From assembly GCA_005784505.1 (NCBI GenBank), contig VCAZ01000128.1, positions 248,501 through 312,500 of the forward strand: a DNA stretch of 64,000 nt, given 5' to 3'. A program made the position numbers and the translations under genes. The first letter of the stretch is position 1. Each line of letters begins with the position of its first letter. Source of the DNA: Bagarius yarrelli (lineage: Eukaryota; Chordata; Actinopteri; Siluriformes; Sisoridae). Of the stretch, positions 57,671 through 64,000 are shown one piece after another. The notes beneath the pieces are model-generated. The model made no database searches, was not told the DNA's origin, and saw only the letters and a list, made by a program, of their open reading frames with translations.

Positions 57671-58929
57671 CTATGACATAACATAAACTTCAACTATGAC
57701 AAATAACAAAGACAGGCTGAAACCCAGGGGTAGAAATACTTAACCTAATTGGGGGAAACAATTAACTAATGAGACACACCTGAACACAGCGGGGAACATG
57801 TGACCAAAATAAACCAATGGAAACATGACACATGGACAGGACAAGACATAAACAAACATTGAGCACATGGCCTACTATATAAACACAAAAAGTCCACCTG
57901 TTGCCCTCTGGTGGCCCGGCAGGGCAACACACCCAGCACGCCTGACCAGGTCCTGACAACAAAACATACAAAACCTACAAAACCTACAAAAACTGTCGAG
58001 ATCCAGACCTTTTTGTCCTCGTAGCTAGTTACAGCCATGATTTTTTATTATGTTGTTATAATTAATGAAATAATGTTAAATAGGTGTGTATATACAGTAG
58101 ATTAAATGTCCTTATGATTATAAAAACATCTTAAAATTCTGTTTTTGTATATTCTAATAAACCATTTTAAGCTTACATGTAAAAAAATCTACAGCAGTTA
58201 AACATATTTCTTTTCCAATTTCAGTTGCTAGCTTTAGGCGTAGATATATAGCACGAATTATCTGTATGTTGTTATTACATAAGTTCTTTAATAGGACAGT
58301 TAAACATGTGTGAGCGTGTGTAAGTGTGTGAGAATACATGAATGTGTAAAAGAAAAAGTACAAGCGAGAGAACAAGCCTGCTTGATTGACAGATCATGTA
58401 ATCAGAAGTCTAACACCCGGTCTCAGCTGTGAGAGAGCAGGTTTGCAGGCGTCTCACTGTTAAAAATGACCCTGATTATGGCTGTCATTGGAAAATGATT
58501 AGATAAGAACTTTGAGAACAATTCTGCACTTCAGAAAGACTTAAAAGCCCTTCTACATACACAACACAGAAATTACCGTCTGGAGAATGTTTTTCTCTGA
58601 ACTGACGGTGAATATTTTTATTCAACGTCTATAGAATGGATTACAGTAACAGCCTCGTTTATAGTCTGGGGATTTCGAAGTCATTTACTCAACAAATCGA
58701 ATATTTGCAATTAAATGGGTTTTGCGATAGGAATTAATTAGGATTTATTTCCTACTGGTTTATACATTTTATTGATATACTACAAAACTTACACACAAAT
58801 CTTTCACTTATACTTCACTTACTGTACAAATAATTTTAATATTAATAAAAAAAATAGTTTGATTGCTATAATAAAAAATGATGGCATATGTTTTTGGCAG
58901 TGGAAGGCTCTTAAAAAAAACTTCCTGCT

Positions 58930-59650
58930 GTTTTACAAACCCCGGCACTTTGGTTTACCCTCAGTCTGTGGTGAGATCTGGGTTTAGTGCCGAGACTGGA
59001 TCCAGAAATCTCAGCGTTCTTGTACCCACCCTCAGTCTTCGAGAAATACATTCAACAAATCTCTGCACTAACAGTGCTCTGATTCAGGGATTCAACCTGG
59101 GATATACATTGCTTTTAGCGGGAGAAGTTTCCCGTAAGTCCACTAAAGGATCTGGTGCCCTAGCCTGTACAGCGGGCGCAACTGCAGACCTTCCTGGTGT
59201 TTAATGTAAGCGAATACTGAAATGAGTATATGCTTTCCGGCCAGGTCTGATAGGAAGTGTTTGAGTGCTTTGAACACTGCAAGCATCTTCAGGCAATTTA
59301 TGTGCTATGAATAATAAGTATTGTCCCACAGCCCTTAAGTGTAGCTGCTGGTAACAAAGAGAGGCTAAAAGGAAGAATCCAGTATTGGAAGCAAACCTCA
59401 GAACCATCTTGTGTTGAGGAAAGATGGATATATGCAAGTACATGTCTTTGAGATCTATTGTGACAAACGAGTCCGCAGACCTAAGATATATTTTGAACCA
59501 GTTCCCTGAAGTGTCAGAGTCCCAGCAGGGGGCTAGCCAGGTAACAATAAAACCTGGTCATACCTTATTTTGCCAATCTCCTTGGTTGGAGCCCTCTGGA
59601 AGCTTCTACGCCCCAGAGCACCACTGATGGCAGGGGTAGTAAGGTGTCTT
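58930..59650 (-). mobile_element. Decayed DIRS-like retrotransposon fragment
   Basis: Read on the minus strand, three blocks match the pol of DIRS-type (tyrosine-recombinase) retrotransposons in order: reverse transcriptase FVTIDLKDMYLHISIFPQHK followed by LRFA (about 59380-59475); RNase H region ALKHFLSDLAGKHILI (about 59225-59275, in another frame); and HQEGLQLRPLYRLGHQIL then YIPG (about 59090-59200). Frames are broken by stops and indels, so it is dead. No recombinase or split repeats were seen. Confidence 0.8.
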
Positions 59651-60630
59651 CTTAGGGACATTGGGGTGATTCGGGTACCGTATGCTGCATTATGATCCTT
59701 TCCAAAGCGGGTTTACCATCCGATATTAAAAAATGCAGAAGATGCGGTAGTGACAAAAATGCGAAATAAAATCTTTTTTTTATTTGCACACAAACGCCTC
59801 TCTCATAGCTTTGTAATATTACACTTGAGCCACCAGTGCCACATGGACTACCTTGTCGATCATTTTGGTACTTTTCTGGAGCTTTAACATGGTAGTTACC
59901 TTGCTGTCTATGAGAGGAGCCCTCAGATTACATCAAGAATATCTTAAATTGTGGTCCAAAGATGAAGAAAGAGTGAGTAATTAAGGACAGAATTTACATT
60001 TTCGGCTAAACGATCCCTTTAATCTAATTCTGTAAAGCTGCACTGAAACAGGCTCAATGTTTTATATACCATTAGAGTGACTGGATGTTGCTTTGTCTTA
60101 TACTGTATGTAAACCTCATGATTAAATAGCCGCCGCACAGCATGTTCACATAAGTCTCATGTGATGTTTGTCTGTCCAAACAGATCTATGATCATCTCTT
60201 CTTTCCCAAACTGAATGTTACCCGTTCTACATCCATGCAACCACTAAACAGTCCATTAGAGCTGAAGACTGAAGACTGAAGACTGAAGACTGTAGCCCTG
60301 CGTTTACTGTAGGTGTCAGCAGAGTCGTTTGTAACCGCTTGCCGGTGCGCGACGAGGTGACGCCTCCATCCTTTACTTTGTCTGTCATCAAGGGTCAGTC
60401 ATTAGGGCAAGTTTGTACTTTATGTTTCTGTGTGTATGAATGTGTGTTTGGTCTCAGGTATCATGTCAAGGTGGATGTGTTGTGCAGCTGAATGAATAGA
60501 GGGTCATGTGCTATTCAGAGCGTTGGTTTGTGTTATGGCTCATCTCCCTGGAAGCTTTAGTTGCCGTGGAGTTTTTCTCTTTTTTTTAATCCAAACAAAA
60601 GCACATTAATGTACTGCTTTTTTATTATGT

Positions 60631-60679
<49 letters not shown>

Positions 60680-60715
60680 CACACACAGGGATGAAGAATA
60701 AATAATCTTGTATAA

Positions 60716-60784
<69 letters not shown>
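60631..60784. repeat. (CA)n and (TA)n microsatellites
   Basis: CA run at 60631-60674 and TA run at 60719-60784, separated by 45 bp. Confidence 0.95.
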
Positions 60785-60787
<3 letters not shown>

Positions 60788-61119
60788 GACATTTTGTATG
60801 TTCCATGTGAACATAATAATGTTGATTTTATTGCGTTCTAGGGAGACCTTTAAATCTTATCTTTAAAATCTAATTAAAGGAACAATACATAGATGTGTCC
60901 CCGATTGTCCAAACCCAGCAGCAAGTACTTTTATACAAAACCCACAAAAATTTATCGTCCTATATAATCCAACAATTTGGTGATGTTGAGAAAGTAACTT
61001 CATTCCACTGCGGACATTTGGTGTCAGGTTACCAGGTGTGGTGACCGGTTCTCTGGACTAGAACATCTGGGTTTTTTTTAGCGGTGCTGTCAGTCAGAGT
61101 GGAAATATCTGGTCAGATA

Positions 61120-61340
61120 TCACTATTATATCTACACCATATGGACACAGAGCCCTGACTCTGACTCTGACTCTGACTCAATCCCAGTGGAAAACCTTTG
61201 GGTTAAACTGGAATACCGACTGCACCCAAAGTAAGTGTCTGATCTCACTAAACTATTGTGGTTGAATGAACAAATCCCCAAAGTCACACAACACAATCTA
61301 GTGTAAAGACTTTCCAGAGGTGTGCAGGTTATTGAAGAAA
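61120..61340 (+). mobile_element. Tc1/mariner-type element fragment
   Basis: GGACACAGAGCCCTGACTCT, GGTTAAACTGGAATACCGAC, AGTGTCTGATCTCACTAAAC and GTAAAGACTTTCCAGAGGTG match the 3' transposase-like part also present at 45775-46365. Confidence 0.6.
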
Positions 61341-62987
61341 AAAGATTTAAGCCAATTAATGACTTTATGATGCGGTCAGTTTTTTTCCTGCAGTGAAATT
61401 CCAGTCTGACTTCTCCTACGAAGACCATCAAACCAAGAACCAATAAGGGCACTGAACCTGATGAGAAAACAAGCGCGACAACTTGAAACCATGTTGAAAT
61501 ATTGAAACGAGTGGAACAGCAAGAAGAAAAACTTGTATGACGTGCCGTCGCTGCGGTTTCTTCGCTGCTAGGTACCGTTTAGCGAGAGAAAGCAGGATAC
61601 TAAATGTGTCAGGGATTGACTTGCTTAATTAGGGACTCTTTATTTGCAGCAAAATTAAACGGAACTTGATGTTTTTGTCTTTTCTGACATTTTCTGTAAA
61701 TCTGTTTCGACTACATCTACAGAACTTGTATATAGAAACATGCAGAATTTGCGTCCTGACTGCTTGATTCTTGCTAATGTTTAATACTTAGCAATGACTT
61801 GCTAATAAGCAGCAAATTATAGCAATTTCTTGCTATCCGTTAATCTAGAGACAGGCCTAGATTTATTAGATGTAAATACCTAGACATCTTGTTGGATAGA
61901 CCAATGGATGAGGATTTTAAAAGCATTGTAATACACTGCCTCAGAAAGTAGAGAATGATGCTTGTAAAACAGCCAAATAAAACCGTCTGCCAAATAAATC
62001 ACACACCCCAGTACGCAGTACGTCTGTGTCTGAAGGACATAAAAACGTCTTTCCGCTAATCTTCCACAGCTGATGTCTAGAAGGATACATTCATGTTACA
62101 GGAAATGCGAGAGACTCTTTAAATGTATTTTCCATGTGAGAACAAAAATCAGACTTCAGCTGTCTTTTCACACCCATGAGCTGAGACACACACAGCCAAT
62201 TCCAAAAAAAGGAAAACTTTCATTGTTGGCATTTTTGAGTGTATCGTGTGGTAGCGGTGGTACTGGTGGTAGTAGTGGTGGTGGTAGTGTCATCACACGG
62301 CCCTGAAAGCGTGCAGTTAAGACAATGCAATGGTGCGCATGGCCCTCCTGGTTGCCTACTAATTGCGGCTCTGCTTTCTTTGATGTGTGTGTGTGTGTGT
62401 GTGTGAAGAGGGATGCATGAAAGACTGGCAATTACCGCGCTTCGTGAAGCGGCTGCGACACAGGCAGCTGTGCGAGATCTCCTGCGCGCGGCACTCTCTC
62501 GAATTAACGCAGCGATAATGTGCGATGTGCGAGTGAGACAACATCTCATCAAGGAGAGAAAGAAGCGGCCGCACCAGAACAGTTTGCACTCTTGTTAAGA
62601 TTTCCTAATTAGTTTTATGGCGTAGTTGTAGCTTATTTCACTGTATAAGATCCTGAAACCACTTGTAGATCACATGTGAGCTCGTCTTTTTTTGGATTGT
62701 TGGCAGGGTTGGAAAATACTTAAGTTAGTATTTATACCTGTGTACAATTTTGATGATCACTCTGGTCCTCGGGTTTGAACACTGACTGCCGGTTACATTT
62801 AGGATTGATTTTAAAAAACTGTTACTCGTTTATAAATCACCTAACGGCCTATAGGACCCAAATACATTACAGATCTACTCACTAAATATAAACCAATCAG
62901 ATCACTTGGATCATTAGTTAAACACACCAAGAGTTCGCGCTAAACAAGGAGAATCTGATTTTAGTTATTTACAGGCATTATTAGGGT

Positions 62988-63235
62988 TTTTAGTGCCAGG
63001 GGACAAAGTCAGTTTTTGCGCCCCCTCCTGGCCTCCTCGTGTGTCTGAGCCAAAAGGGGGTCCGTCATGCTTTCCCAGAAATTTTTAAAGTTTTAGAACA
63101 TGAAAACCTGCATTTCGTTGTATATTTTTGGGGTATAAAGAAGATGAAAAATTTTAAAAGATATAATTGGGGAAAACATTCGATTCTGTAACACTAATTT
63201 GGGGCCCCCAGATGCTGCGGCGGGCACAGATGTTT
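62988..63235. mobile_element. hAT-type MITE, truncated copy
   Basis: TTTTAGTGCCAGGGGACAAA, GTCAGTTTTTGCGCCCCCTC and GTCCGTCATGCTTTCCCAGA match the interior of 42991-43267; both ends are lost. Confidence 0.65.
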
Positions 63236-64000
63236 TCCCAACAGTAGATTTGGGGACATTCTAATAACCAATGCAAGTGGATATACCAAGAAAATCATAC
63301 AATATTTATTAAAAAGTACGAATACAGTGTATTTGCGCGTATGACCTCGACTACAACACTGTTCTGACTGTTCTGCCTTCTGAGAAAGAAGTTTGAAGAA
63401 AATTAAGCAAGAAAAAAGCATTGAATTTTGGTGACCCTGGATTTCATGATGAATTATTTGTCATTTGGTCATTTGGTCCAGTTAAAGAGGAAGTTTACCT
63501 TTTCACTATTATCCTACATTAAGTTCAGCTCATGCTTCGATTGTCAATGAGGGGGAAAAGGGGTGAGTGTGTCGCTTAACACTGTTCGGGGTGCCAATAG
63601 TTACGAATAACAAATCGGTTCGCTACACTAGACTAGCTGTAGTCATTTCTATTAAGCGGAGCAAATCAGTGTCATCCCACTTTCTTCACGCTGTCACAAA
63701 CTAATCACTCTCGCCATCGAGGTGATGTGACTGCTCCAGGTGGGGGGTGGGGCGGGGGGTGGTGGTATGTGGGGTTTTCCGTCTGTAATATTAGGATTAC
63801 AGAGTGTGTTACGACAGATGATGTAAGTACAAGCAGCTCTCCAGGCCAGTGTATGTGTGTGTGTGTGTGTGTAAAGTTCTGTTGGGTTATATGGTTAAGG
63901 CTTGTGTATAAACAGATGTTTTATGTGTTTATGTCAGTGAGTCCAGCTGCAAAAAACCCCTACATTCCTATGAGTGTAAACCTGATTTGGCACAGGTGCT

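Larger units (their letters stand above)
50300..64000. other. Right-hand region with no gene assigned
   Basis: I find no recognisable exon series. It contains a dispersed repeat (51235-51600), SINE and L2-type tails, a DIRS remnant, a Tc1/mariner-type remnant and microsatellites, all listed. Complex unique stretches at about 51650-52000, 52410-53110, 54040-54830, 55300-55800, 60300-60420 and 62400-62620 remain unexplained and may be regulatory or unrecognised exons. Confidence 0.5.

Noticed and set aside
59201..59443. Minus-strand 80-codon ORF as a host gene
   Set aside because: It is the reverse transcriptase remnant of a DIRS-like element joined out of frame to following sequence.

Overview
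This window is nuclear DNA from a ray-finned fish. Coding exons split by GT-AG introns, a dense load of tRNA-derived SINEs, Tc1-, hAT- and DIRS-type remnants, and very long (GA)n, (TA)n, (TG)n and (CTAT)n tracts all fit a teleost. The repeat flavour suggests an ostariophysan such as a catfish, but that is an inference.

Five protein-coding genes can be assembled exon by exon. Left to right they are: maea (minus strand, 1321-8333), a RING subunit of the CTLH/GID ubiquitin ligase; ctbp1 (plus, 15892-30310), an NAD(H)-binding transcriptional corepressor; ppp2r2c (minus, 32862-40755), a PP2A B55-type regulatory subunit with two possible first exons; an AhpD-like peroxidase-related gene (minus, 44658-48275); and smim19 (plus, 48893-50087), a 107-residue single-pass membrane protein. 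maea and ctbp1 are head to head, as in human 4p16.3, and ppp2r2c is also a 4p16 gene, so the left two thirds is conserved synteny. The AhpD-like gene and smim19 form a second divergent pair, with 617 bp between start codons.

From about 50.3 kb to the right end I find no gene I can name. This part holds SINE and L2-type tails, a decayed DIRS-like element (about 58.9-59.65 kb), a Tc1/mariner-type remnant, microsatellites, two unassigned ORFs, and several complex unique stretches that could be regulatory.

The most notable observations are: an apparent 2-base homopolymer insertion that breaks the maea frame in an otherwise perfect gene; long simple repeats lying flush against many splice sites in all five genes, with one apparent consequence (ppp2r2c exon 3 starts about 8 codons late, directly at a (CT)n tract); a likely GC-AG intron in the AhpD-like gene; two nested insertions with exact target-site duplications; a 15-bp satellite inside ctbp1 intron 2; and a perfect RFX-type X-box upstream of ppp2r2c. 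I did not find a previously undescribed defence or mobile system.
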